A stretch of 6,075 nucleotides of DNA, taken from contig JBIIUJ010000142.1 in NCBI GenBank assembly GCA_044340025.1, positions 1 to 6,075 of the forward strand, written 5' to 3'. The position numbers and the translations under genes were made by a program. This DNA comes from JBIIUJ01 sp044340025. Its GTDB lineage: Bacteria; Pseudomonadota; Alphaproteobacteria; Caulobacterales; Aquidulcibacteraceae. Shown in pieces: positions 1 to 5,694 of the stretch. Position 1 is the first letter of the stretch. The number at the start of each line of letters is the position of its first letter. The notes under the pieces are model-generated. The model was given only the letters and a program-made list of their open reading frames with translations, was not told the origin of the DNA and made no database searches.

Positions 1-405
1 GCCGGGTCGGCCCTGCAGGAATTGCTCGACCTGCCCGAGCCTCTGCGCGAGGTCGCGCTGGACGCAGCCGGCCGCAAGGGCTGGAAGTTCGCCGGCCCAG
101 GCCTGCGGGTGATGACGCTCGATGTCGGCGGCGACGAGCATGTGGACCTTCTGCGGATCGAGCCCGGCCATGGCGCGCCCAAGCACGACCATGGCGGCGT
201 CGAATACACGCTCGTGCTCACGGGCGCCTTTGCCGACGAGCGCGGCTGCTATGGGCCAGGCCAGGTGTCGGTGAAGCAGCCGGGCCAGGTGCACCGCCCG
301 ATCGCTCAGCCCGGCGAGGTCTGCTTTGCGTTGGCCGTGACCGACGCGCCGCTGGCGTTCACGGGGGCTCTGGGCCTGGTGCAGCGGCTCTTCACTCGCC
401 ACTGA
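1..405 (+). CDS. ChrR-type anti-sigma factor, cupin domain (5' end outside window)
   Basis: This is the C-terminal part of a ChrR-like protein; the reading frame is open to base 1, so the gene begins upstream. In ChrR of Rhodobacter an N-terminal zinc-binding anti-sigma domain holds an ECF sigma factor (RpoE type) and the C-terminal cupin is needed for the response to singlet oxygen. Only the cupin is visible here. Counting from base 1, an LP...L segment and W28 lead into the fold, then RIEPG (52-56), then the metal-site cluster H62, H64 and E68 (HDHGGVE), a LTGAF turn, and H98 in QVHRP. These four match the zinc ligands of the ChrR cupin. C108 and the GALGLVQRLF tail are also typical. One deviation is Q88 where the usual cupin GD is expected. 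A TTG at base 22 is in frame, but the upstream AGGA is only one base away, so it is not a credible start. The gene converges on its neighbour with 16 bases between the two stops. An ECF sigma gene upstream is expected but unseen. Confidence 0.85.
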   Translation, partial: AGSALQELLDLPEPLREVALDAAGRKGWKFAGPGLRVMTLDVGGDEHVDLLRIEPGHGAPKHDHGGVEYTLVLTGAFADERGCYGPGQVSVKQPGQVHRPIAQPGEVCFALAVTDAPLAFTGALGLVQRLFTRH

Positions 406-421
406 ACGACGCAGAACCCGC

Positions 422-1564
422 CTAGCTGGCGCGCCGGACGAACACCGTCCCCGCCGAATAGCCCGCCCCGAACGAGCAGATCAGTCCGGCGGCGCCGTGC
501 GCCAGATCGGCGCGATGCTTGTGGAAAGCGATGATGGAGCCCGCCGACGAAGTGTTGGCGTATTCGTCCAGCACGGTGGGGCTCTCAAGCGGGGTCGCCT
601 CGCGGCCCAGGACGCGCTCGGAAATCAGCCGGTTCATGTTGGCGTTCGCCTGATGCAGCCAAAGGCGCGACAGGTCGCCTGCGGCTAGGCCCAGCGCGCC
701 CATGTGATCGCGGATCATCTCCGACACCATCGGCACGACTTCCTTGAAGACCTTGCGCCCTTCCTGAACGAACAGCTTGTCGGGCGCGCTGGCGCTGCCG
801 GGCGCGGTGCGGTTCAGGAAGCCGAAATTGTTGCGGATATTGTTGGAGAACACCGTCTTCAGCCGCGTGCCCATGATCTCCCAGGCTTCGCCGGTCGCGC
901 GGTCGGCGCGCTCCACCAGAATGGCGGTGGCCACGTCGCCGAAGATGAAGTGGCTGTCGCGATCCTTGAAGTTCAGATGGCCGGAACAGATCTCCGGGTT
1001 GACCACCAGGACGCTGCGGGCGTTGCCGGCGCGGATGAAATCAGCCGCCGTCTGGATGCCGAAGGTCGCCGAGGAGCAGGCGACATTCATGTCGAAGGCG
1101 AAGCCCTCGATGCCCAGCGCATGCTGGATCTCGATCGCCATGGCGGGATAGGCGCGCTGCATGTTGGAGGCCGCGCACAGCACCGCATCCACTTCCCCGG
1201 CCGCCCGTCCGGCGGTCTCCAGCGCCTGACGCGCGGCGATCACGCCGATCTCGGCAAGCACCGAGAGCTCCTCGTTGGAGCGCTCCGCCATCAGCGGATG
1301 CATGACCGCAGGATCGAGGACGCCCTCCTTAGAGACGACATAGCGGCTCTTGATGCCGGATGCTTTCTCGATGAACTCGACCGAGGAGGCGGCGAGCGGC
1401 TGGGCCGCGCCGGCCGCAATGGCGTCGGCGTGCTCGGCGTTGTGACGCTCGACATAGGCGTTGAACGCCGCGACGAGCTCCTCATTGCTGATCGTGTTGG
1501 GGGGCGTGTGCAGCCCGGTCGCGGAAATGACGACATCAGTCACGGGAATGGCTCTTTTGTTCAT
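422..1564 (-). CDS. Beta-ketoacyl-ACP synthase III, long FabH2-like form
   Basis: This is a 380-residue condensing enzyme of the FabH (KAS III) family, cytoplasmic, expected to join an acyl-CoA to malonyl-ACP with loss of CO2. The catalytic triad is complete: Cys163 in NVACSSATFG, His304 in WLHQANANMN and Asn337 in EYANTSSAGS. A glycine-rich end, SFGAGYSAG (364-372), closes the thiolase fold. It is about 60 residues longer than housekeeping FabH (about 317). Extra sequence sits near residues 35-65 and 78-97, around the conserved FIEKASGIKSRYV. This layout, with PEICSGHLNFKDRDSHFIFGD (190-210), resembles as I recall the Pseudomonas aeruginosa PA3286 type, which takes medium-chain acyl-CoA such as octanoyl-CoA rather than acetyl-CoA. 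It is the last gene of the minus-strand group, 66 bases after the fused membrane protein. The ATG at 1564 is the furthest possible start, since an in-frame TAG lies seven codons upstream, but its AGGA is about 16 bases away. A GTG at codon 8 with AAGAG eight bases before it is an alternative. Substrate and gene symbol are not certain; it is not necessarily the essential fabH. Confidence 0.93.
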   Translation of the reverse strand: MNKRAIPVTDVVISATGLHTPPNTISNEELVAAFNAYVERHNAEHADAIAAGAAQPLAASSVEFIEKASGIKSRYVVSKEGVLDPAVMHPLMAERSNEELSVLAEIGVIAARQALETAGRAAGEVDAVLCAASNMQRAYPAMAIEIQHALGIEGFAFDMNVACSSATFGIQTAADFIRAGNARSVLVVNPEICSGHLNFKDRDSHFIFGDVATAILVERADRATGEAWEIMGTRLKTVFSNNIRNNFGFLNRTAPGSASAPDKLFVQEGRKVFKEVVPMVSEMIRDHMGALGLAAGDLSRLWLHQANANMNRLISERVLGREATPLESPTVLDEYANTSSAGSIIAFHKHRADLAHGAAGLICSFGAGYSAGTVFVRRAS

Positions 1565-1630
1565 CGATGGATCGGGTTTGTCCTACGCCCATGCGCTGAA
1601 AGCGTCGAGAGTGGGCGGCGCCTGGGCCTC

Positions 1631-3856
1631 TCACCGCCCCTGCTGCTGCTTGATGATCGCGCCGAGCACGTTCTGGTAGTCGTCTGTCCAGACCCGCTCG
1701 CCCGGGGGGGCCATCCTGGTCCAGTCGGCGGTGGCGATGAAACGCAGGATGCCGCGCTCGTCCTTGGACATCAGAACGGCGGTGACGGTGCTGTCGGTGT
1801 ACATCTCGGCTGGATCGTCCGGGTTCATCGGCTCCAGCGGCACATGCTCGGCCAGGCGGGCCGGCGCGCCCACGGCGTCGGCGATATCGGCCAGCGGATC
1901 AACCAGCGACATGTTGCGGTTGGAGATGTGGAGCAGCACGGCCCCATCGGGCTTCAGCTTTGAAAGATAGAGCGCAATGGCTTCCTTCGTCAGCAAGTGG
2001 GCGGGGATTGTGGCCGACGAAAAGGCGTCGATCAGCAACAGGTCATAGGCGCCGTCGGGCTCCTCAGCCAGCGTCAGGCGCGCATCGCCCAGCACGATGC
2101 GCGCGTCAGGCGCGCAATTGCCGAGGAAGCCGAACAGGGCCGGGTCCTGCGCGATCTTCACGACGGCGGGGTCGATCTCGAAATAGCTCCAGTCCTGGCC
2201 AGACACCGCATGGCAGGCTGTGCCCCCAGCCCCCAGGCCCACGACCCCGCTCTTCGCGCCGGGCGTGGAGCGCAGACGCGCCAGCGTGCCGCCCAGCGGT
2301 GTGCCGACGTGGTAATAGGTCACCGGCTCGCGATCCCGCCCGGGCGTCGTATTCTTCACCCCGTGCAGCGTGGTGCCATGGGTGAGAAGCCGCCACATCG
2401 CATAGTCACGCACGCGGTGAACGCCGAAGAAGCTGCGCGCTTCATAAACGGCGCCCGAGGGCGGGGAGGCGAGCGGATCGGCCAGGAAAGCCAGACCGGC
2501 GAGCCCGGCGGCCGCCGGGGGCCAGGCCCGCACCCAGAGCGCCGCAAAACCCAGCGCGATCACGGCCACCGCAATGGCTGGCGAAGGCGCCCAGTCCTGC
2601 GAAAGCTTCAGGAACGCAAGCGTCCCGCAGGATGCGACCGCCATCGCCCCCGCCGTGAACAGCATCGCGGGGCTGATCTGTGCCCGGCCCCAGGGCGCAA
2701 TCAGAAGGCACAGCGCCAGCGCCAGCGGATACTCATAGATGCGGGCGAAAATCTGGGGCGCGACCAGGCCTGCAAAGGCGCCGCCGAGCGCCCCGCCGAT
2801 CGACATCCAGAGATAGAATTCGGTCAGGCGCGCGGGCTCCGGCCGGCGGCGCGCCAGCTCCAGATGGCAGGCGAGCGTGACCACGAAGAACACAAGGATA
2901 TGCACCACCAGCTCGCCAGCCCAGTCGAGCCAGACGTCGCTGGCCTGGAGCACGGCCACGGTGAAGACCGCAAACACCCGCGCATAGAGCATCGCCTCCG
3001 CGCTCAGGAAGGGCCTCGCGGAGAAGGCGATCACGAAGGTGAGCAGATACAGCGCCAGCGGAACCGCCCAGAGCAGCGGCATGGCCGCCACATCGGTGGT
3101 GATGTGGGCCGTAACCGCCGCCAGCAGCAGGCTGGGCCCCGCCGCGCAGCCCGCCCAGACCGCACGCTCGGTCCAGCTCGTCTTGCGCTCCGGCGTCAGG
3201 ACGGCAGGCTCGGCCGCCGCTGCGCTCGACCGGGCCGAAAGCAGGCCGGCGGCAAGAATCAACACCCCGGCAACCGCGAAGCCAACCGACCAGCCAAGGC
3301 TCGTGTCCCGCCCGCCCAGCAGCGGTTCCACCGCCAGCGGGTAGGCGAGAAGGGCTAGAAAGCTGCCCAGATTGGAGGCCGCATAGAGCGGATAGGGATC
3401 GCGATCGGGCGCAGCGCGCGCCACCCAGGCCTGCACCAGCGGGGCGGTGGCGGCCAGCGCGATGAAGGGCGGCCCGACCGAGACGGCGAACACGCCCAGA
3501 AGCCAGGCGACTGGGGCTCCCGGCGGCGGCGGGCCGAGCAGATCGCTCACCGCCAGCGGCAGCGCCAGCAGGGCTGCAACCACCAGCACCACGCCATGCA
3601 CGCCAGCCTGCACCGCCAGCCGCTTCTGGCGTTGCAGGGCGTCGGCATAGAGATAGCCGGCCACCAGCGCGGCCTGATAGAAGGCGAGCGCTGTGGTCCA
3701 GACCGCCGGCGATCCGCCCAGCAGCGGCAGCGTCAGCTTTGCAAACAGCGGCTGGACCGCAAACAGAAGGCAGGCGGAGGCGAAGATCGCCGCCGTCGCG
3801 ACGGGGATCAGCGCTCCAGCGGCGGGCTTGCGCGCAGCGGCGACATCAGACGACAT
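1631..3856 (-). CDS. Fused MFS-like membrane protein / spermidine-synthase-like domain
   Basis: This 741-residue two-part protein belongs to a family usually named 'fused MFS/spermidine synthase'. Residues 1 to about 460 are very hydrophobic, with roughly 14 likely membrane spans (about 16-38, 52-72, 84-105, 115-140, 158-180, 187-207, 231-255, 258-280, 290-310, 313-331, 346-370, 375-388, 396-418, 425-443). The first two carry the typical FAVQPLFAKLTLPLLGGSPAVW block. From about 472 a soluble Rossmann domain follows: FFGVHRVRD (476-484), LTHGTTLHG (491-499), a glycine-rich loop VVGLGAGG (538-545), FEIDP (559-563) that should hold the ribose, GDAR (590-593), LLIDAFSS (607-614) and C-terminal WTDDYQNVL (723-731). 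True spermidine synthases have GGGDGG and DSSDP at the third and fifth of these motifs; here the Asp of the first is Ala543 and the second Asp of the second is Ser613. Aminopropyl transfer from decarboxylated SAM is therefore doubtful, and transport is unproven. Start: ATG at 3856 with AGGAG (3863-3867) six bases upstream. It is the middle gene of the minus-strand group. Biological role unknown. Confidence 0.9.
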   Translation of the reverse strand: MSSDVAAARKPAAGALIPVATAAIFASACLLFAVQPLFAKLTLPLLGGSPAVWTTALAFYQAALVAGYLYADALQRQKRLAVQAGVHGVVLVVAALLALPLAVSDLLGPPPPGAPVAWLLGVFAVSVGPPFIALAATAPLVQAWVARAAPDRDPYPLYAASNLGSFLALLAYPLAVEPLLGGRDTSLGWSVGFAVAGVLILAAGLLSARSSAAAAEPAVLTPERKTSWTERAVWAGCAAGPSLLLAAVTAHITTDVAAMPLLWAVPLALYLLTFVIAFSARPFLSAEAMLYARVFAVFTVAVLQASDVWLDWAGELVVHILVFFVVTLACHLELARRRPEPARLTEFYLWMSIGGALGGAFAGLVAPQIFARIYEYPLALALCLLIAPWGRAQISPAMLFTAGAMAVASCGTLAFLKLSQDWAPSPAIAVAVIALGFAALWVRAWPPAAAGLAGLAFLADPLASPPSGAVYEARSFFGVHRVRDYAMWRLLTHGTTLHGVKNTTPGRDREPVTYYHVGTPLGGTLARLRSTPGAKSGVVGLGAGGTACHAVSGQDWSYFEIDPAVVKIAQDPALFGFLGNCAPDARIVLGDARLTLAEEPDGAYDLLLIDAFSSATIPAHLLTKEAIALYLSKLKPDGAVLLHISNRNMSLVDPLADIADAVGAPARLAEHVPLEPMNPDDPAEMYTDSTVTAVLMSKDERGILRFIATADWTRMAPPGERVWTDDYQNVLGAIIKQQQGR

Positions 3857-3862
3857 GGCCCG

Positions 3863-3867
3863 CTCCT
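3863..3867 (-). promoter_or_regulatory. Shine-Dalgarno site of the fused MFS/synthase gene
   Basis: The minus strand reads AGGAG here, six bases before the ATG at 3856. This strong site supports that start and means the gene can be translated on its own despite its place inside an operon. Confidence 0.75.
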
Positions 3868-3871
3868 AACC

Positions 3872-3901
3872 GCGCCCGGCCTTCCGCGAAAGGGCCGGCG
3901 C
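3872..3901 (-). repeat. GC-rich inverted repeat (hairpin) between two operon genes
   Basis: On the minus strand GCGCCGGCC pairs with GGCCGGGCGC apart from one bulged G. The stem extends inward by TT/AA past a second bulge, leaving a loop of about six bases; it totals about 11 pairs. It begins about 13 bases after the acyl-CoA synthetase stop and ends just before the ribosome site of the next gene. No run of T follows it, so it is not a standard intrinsic terminator. It could protect the upstream message end, partly attenuate transcription, or affect ribosome access downstream. Function is inferred from position only. Confidence 0.5.
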
Positions 3902-3913
3902 CAGAGCGCGCGC

Positions 3914-5455
3914 TCAGGCCACGATGCGGCTGTCTCGTCCGGTCCAGTATTTGTCGCGCAGCAGGCGCTTGTAGAGCTTGCCCGTCGGGTGACGCGGCAG
4001 CTCCTCCATGAAATCAATCGTGCGCGGGCATTTCACATGGCTGAGGTGCGCGCGGCAGAAGGCCAGAAGCTCTGCTTCCAGATCCGGCCCCGCGTCGGCC
4101 ATCGAGATCGGCTGCACCACCGCCTTCACCTCCTCGCCGAAATCCTCGTTGGGGATGCCAAACACCGCGACATCGGCCACCTTGGGATGGGTGACGAGAG
4201 TGTTTTCAGCCTCTTGCGGGTAGATGTTCACCCCGCCGGAGATGATCATGAAAGCCTTGCGATCGGTCAGGTAGAGATAGCCTTCCGCGTCCACATAGCC
4301 GACGTCGCCAAGCGTGGTCCAACCCTTGCCGTTACGGCTTTCGGCGGTCTTTTCCGGGGCGTTGTGATACTCAAACTGTGGGCCGTTGGCGAAATAGACC
4401 GTCCCCGGCTCGCCCACCGGCGCCTCCGCTCCGTCCTCGCCCACGATCTTCAGTTCCCCCAGCAGCGCCTTGCCCACCGTGCCCTTGTGGGTCAGCCAGT
4501 CCTGCGGGCCGACGAAGCAGAAGCCATTGCCCTCTGTGCCGGCGTAATATTCGTAGATGACCGGCCCCCACCAGGCCATCATCTGCTCCTTGACCGCCAC
4601 GGGACAGGGCGCGGCGGCATGCACCGCCATCTTCAGCGACGAGACGTCATAGGCGGCGCGCGCCGCTTCGGGCAGCTTCAGCATGCGCACGAACATGGTG
4701 GGCACGAGCTGGCTGTCGGTTGCGCGATAGCGCTGGACTGCGGCCAGATACGCCTCCGGCTCGAACTTCTCCATGCACACGACCGTGCCGCCGATCTTGT
4801 GCACGCTCATGCACCAGCGCAGCGGCGCGGCGTGATAGAGCGGCGCGGGCGAGAGATAGATCGCGCTCTCCTGAATGCCGAACACCATCTGCGCCATCAT
4901 CTGGAGCGGATTGGGCGCATCGATCGGCGCGCCCGAAAGCGGCGTCCGGATGCCCTTGGGCTTGCCGGTGGTGCCAGAGGAATAGAGCATATCCGCCCCG
5001 CTCGACTGATCGGGGATGGGCGTGGCCGGCGCTGCGTCGCGGGCGGCCTCATAGGCGGCAAAGCCCGCAATCGGCCCGCCCACCGCATAGGCGCCCGCGA
5101 TCCCGGCGAGCGCCTTCGCCTCGACGGCGGTCGCGGCGAGCCCCGGCGTCGCGAACAGGAGCTTCGAGCCTGAATCGTCAAGGATATAGGCGACCTCGCC
5201 CGCCGTCAGTTTGGTCGAGATGCAGGTGAAATAGAGCCCCGCGCGCTGGGCGCCCCAGGCGATCTCGAAGAAGGCCGGCGTGTTCTCCATGAACAAGGCG
5301 ATGGCGTCGCCGCTTTTCAGCCCCTGGGCGCGCAGAAGCTGGGCGACCTGATTGGAGCGATCATCCAGCGCCTTGTAGCTGAGCGTCTCGCCCGAGCCGG
5401 TCATGATAACGGCGGGCTTATCCGGCGCCGTCTGGGCGTGGATGGATGGATGCAT
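3914..5455 (-). CDS. AMP-forming acyl-CoA synthetase (fatty-acid-CoA ligase family)
   Basis: This is a 513-residue enzyme of the ANL adenylating superfamily. It activates a carboxylic acid with ATP to an acyl-AMP and then forms the CoA thioester; the close resemblance I see is to long/medium-chain fatty-acid-CoA ligases. All core motifs are present in order: P-loop YSSGTTGKPKG (158-168), YYAGTEG (303-309) with Glu308, GD with Asp384, DRKAFMIISGGVNIYP (398-413) including the hinge region and Arg399, and PTGKLYKR (490-497) with Lys493, the expected catalytic lysine of the C-terminal domain. No signal peptide or membrane span is seen. The frame stays open to an ATG at 5518, but the ATG at 5455 is chosen: AGGGAG lies six bases upstream, and MHPSIHAQTAPDKPAVI matches the usual family N-terminus, while the 21 extra residues are rich in Arg, Cys and Gln and look non-coding. 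It is the first gene of the minus-strand group and likely supplies acyl-CoA to the synthase III further down. Exact chain length cannot be read from sequence. Confidence 0.93.
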   Translation of the reverse strand: MHPSIHAQTAPDKPAVIMTGSGETLSYKALDDRSNQVAQLLRAQGLKSGDAIALFMENTPAFFEIAWGAQRAGLYFTCISTKLTAGEVAYILDDSGSKLLFATPGLAATAVEAKALAGIAGAYAVGGPIAGFAAYEAARDAAPATPIPDQSSGADMLYSSGTTGKPKGIRTPLSGAPIDAPNPLQMMAQMVFGIQESAIYLSPAPLYHAAPLRWCMSVHKIGGTVVCMEKFEPEAYLAAVQRYRATDSQLVPTMFVRMLKLPEAARAAYDVSSLKMAVHAAAPCPVAVKEQMMAWWGPVIYEYYAGTEGNGFCFVGPQDWLTHKGTVGKALLGELKIVGEDGAEAPVGEPGTVYFANGPQFEYHNAPEKTAESRNGKGWTTLGDVGYVDAEGYLYLTDRKAFMIISGGVNIYPQEAENTLVTHPKVADVAVFGIPNEDFGEEVKAVVQPISMADAGPDLEAELLAFCRAHLSHVKCPRTIDFMEELPRHPTGKLYKRLLRDKYWTGRDSRIVA

Positions 5456-5461
5456 TTGTCT

Positions 5462-5467
5462 CTCCCT
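5462..5467 (-). promoter_or_regulatory. Shine-Dalgarno site that sets the acyl-CoA synthetase start
   Basis: The minus strand reads AGGGAG, six bases before the ATG at 5455. I see no comparable support for the longer ATG start at 5518, so this site decides the start. Confidence 0.75.
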
Positions 5468-5489
5468 GGGCTCTTGTCGTTGCCGGCAG

Positions 5490-5518
5490 TGATAAGGCGC
5501 GCAGGCAAGGCCCGGCAA
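5490..5518 (-). promoter_or_regulatory. Weak promoter candidate for the minus-strand operon
   Basis: On the minus strand a TTGCCG (5518-5513) lies 17 bases from TTATCA (5495-5490). The -35 part agrees with TTGACA at four of six bases, but the -10 part is a poor match. A start near 5483 would give a leader of about 28 bases containing the ribosome site, which is sensible. Chance occurrence is quite possible. Confidence 0.2.
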
Positions 5519-5579
5519 GCGGCTTCACAGAGGCGTTGGCGCGTGTGACGCCATCCCCGCCGCAATCCCCGCCCCCACC

Positions 5580-5643
5580 GTCATCCTCGCGAAAGCGAGG
5601 ATCTCCTGCAGGCACACGCTGCCGGCGCTCCAGCCGGAATGAC
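5580..5643. repeat. Palindromic repetitive element (REP-like), GTCAT...ATGAC
   Basis: The element is bounded by GTCATCC (5580-5586) and GGAATGAC (5636-5643), which are inverted relative to each other apart from one base. Its left part is a perfect 8-bp stem, ATCCTCGC (5583-5590) and GCGAGGAT (5595-5602), closed by a GAAA loop. This matches the style of dispersed 'GTCAT(T/C)C..CGCGAAAGCG' palindromes that I recall as common between genes in Alphaproteobacteria and some other GC-rich bacteria. Only one copy is in this window, so its repetitive nature is inferred. Confidence 0.6.
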
Positions 5644-5674
5644 CAGGCGGCGCGGGGTGTTCCGGCTGGCGCGC
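5625..5674. repeat. Long inverted repeat just upstream of pyrE
   Basis: Arms 5625-5639 and 5660-5674 pair at 14 of 15 positions, with a perfect core of CCAGCCGGAA against TTCCGGCTGG and a 20-base GC-rich spacer. It overlaps the right end of the REP-like element and ends 20 bases before the pyrE start. If transcribed it would form a strong hairpin ahead of the pyrE ribosome site; if not, it may be part of the mobile palindrome or a protein-binding site. Confidence 0.6.
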
Positions 5675-5683
5675 AAGCCTGCT

Positions 5684-5689
5684 AGAGGG
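5684..5689 (+). promoter_or_regulatory. Shine-Dalgarno site of pyrE
   Basis: AGAGGG lies five bases before the ATG at 5695 and supports that start. It overlaps a GCTAGA stretch (5681-5686) that resembles the Caulobacter-type -10 box, so the two readings compete. Confidence 0.6.
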
Positions 5690-5694
5690 CGGGC

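Larger units (their letters stand above)
5456..5694. other. Divergent intergenic region between acyl-CoA synthetase and pyrE
   Basis: These 239 bases separate two outward-facing starts and should hold both promoters. No convincing small gene is seen. The part nearest the synthetase is plain apart from a weak promoter-like pair. The part nearest pyrE (5580-5674) is occupied by palindromic repeats listed separately. Confidence 0.8.

Noticed and set aside
406..421. A terminator between the converging cupin and FabH-like genes
   Set aside because: Only 16 bases are available. The short CGCC/GGCG pairing nearby lies partly in coding sequence and has no T-run.
1565..1630. A separate promoter or terminator in the gap before the FabH-like gene
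   Set aside because: No -35/-10 pair, hairpin with T-run, or strong repeat was seen in these 66 bases.
704..5173. Long plus-strand open frames of 419, 453 and 525 codons (704-1963, 1997-3358, 3596-5173) opposite the minus-strand genes
   Set aside because: They lie antisense to three clearly recognised genes, are rich in Arg, Gly and His as expected from GC-rich complementary strands, cross gene boundaries, and show no recognisable domain.
5441..5455. Tandem GATG/GGAT tetranucleotide repeat at the start of the acyl-CoA synthetase gene, as a phase-variation tract
   Set aside because: There are only about three copies and they encode the normal family N-terminus (HPSIH); this is too short to expect slippage.
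5504..5519. Direct repeat GGCAAG spaced by one helical turn, as an operator
   Set aside because: A six-base repeat in GC-rich sequence is easily due to chance and matches no operator that I recognise.
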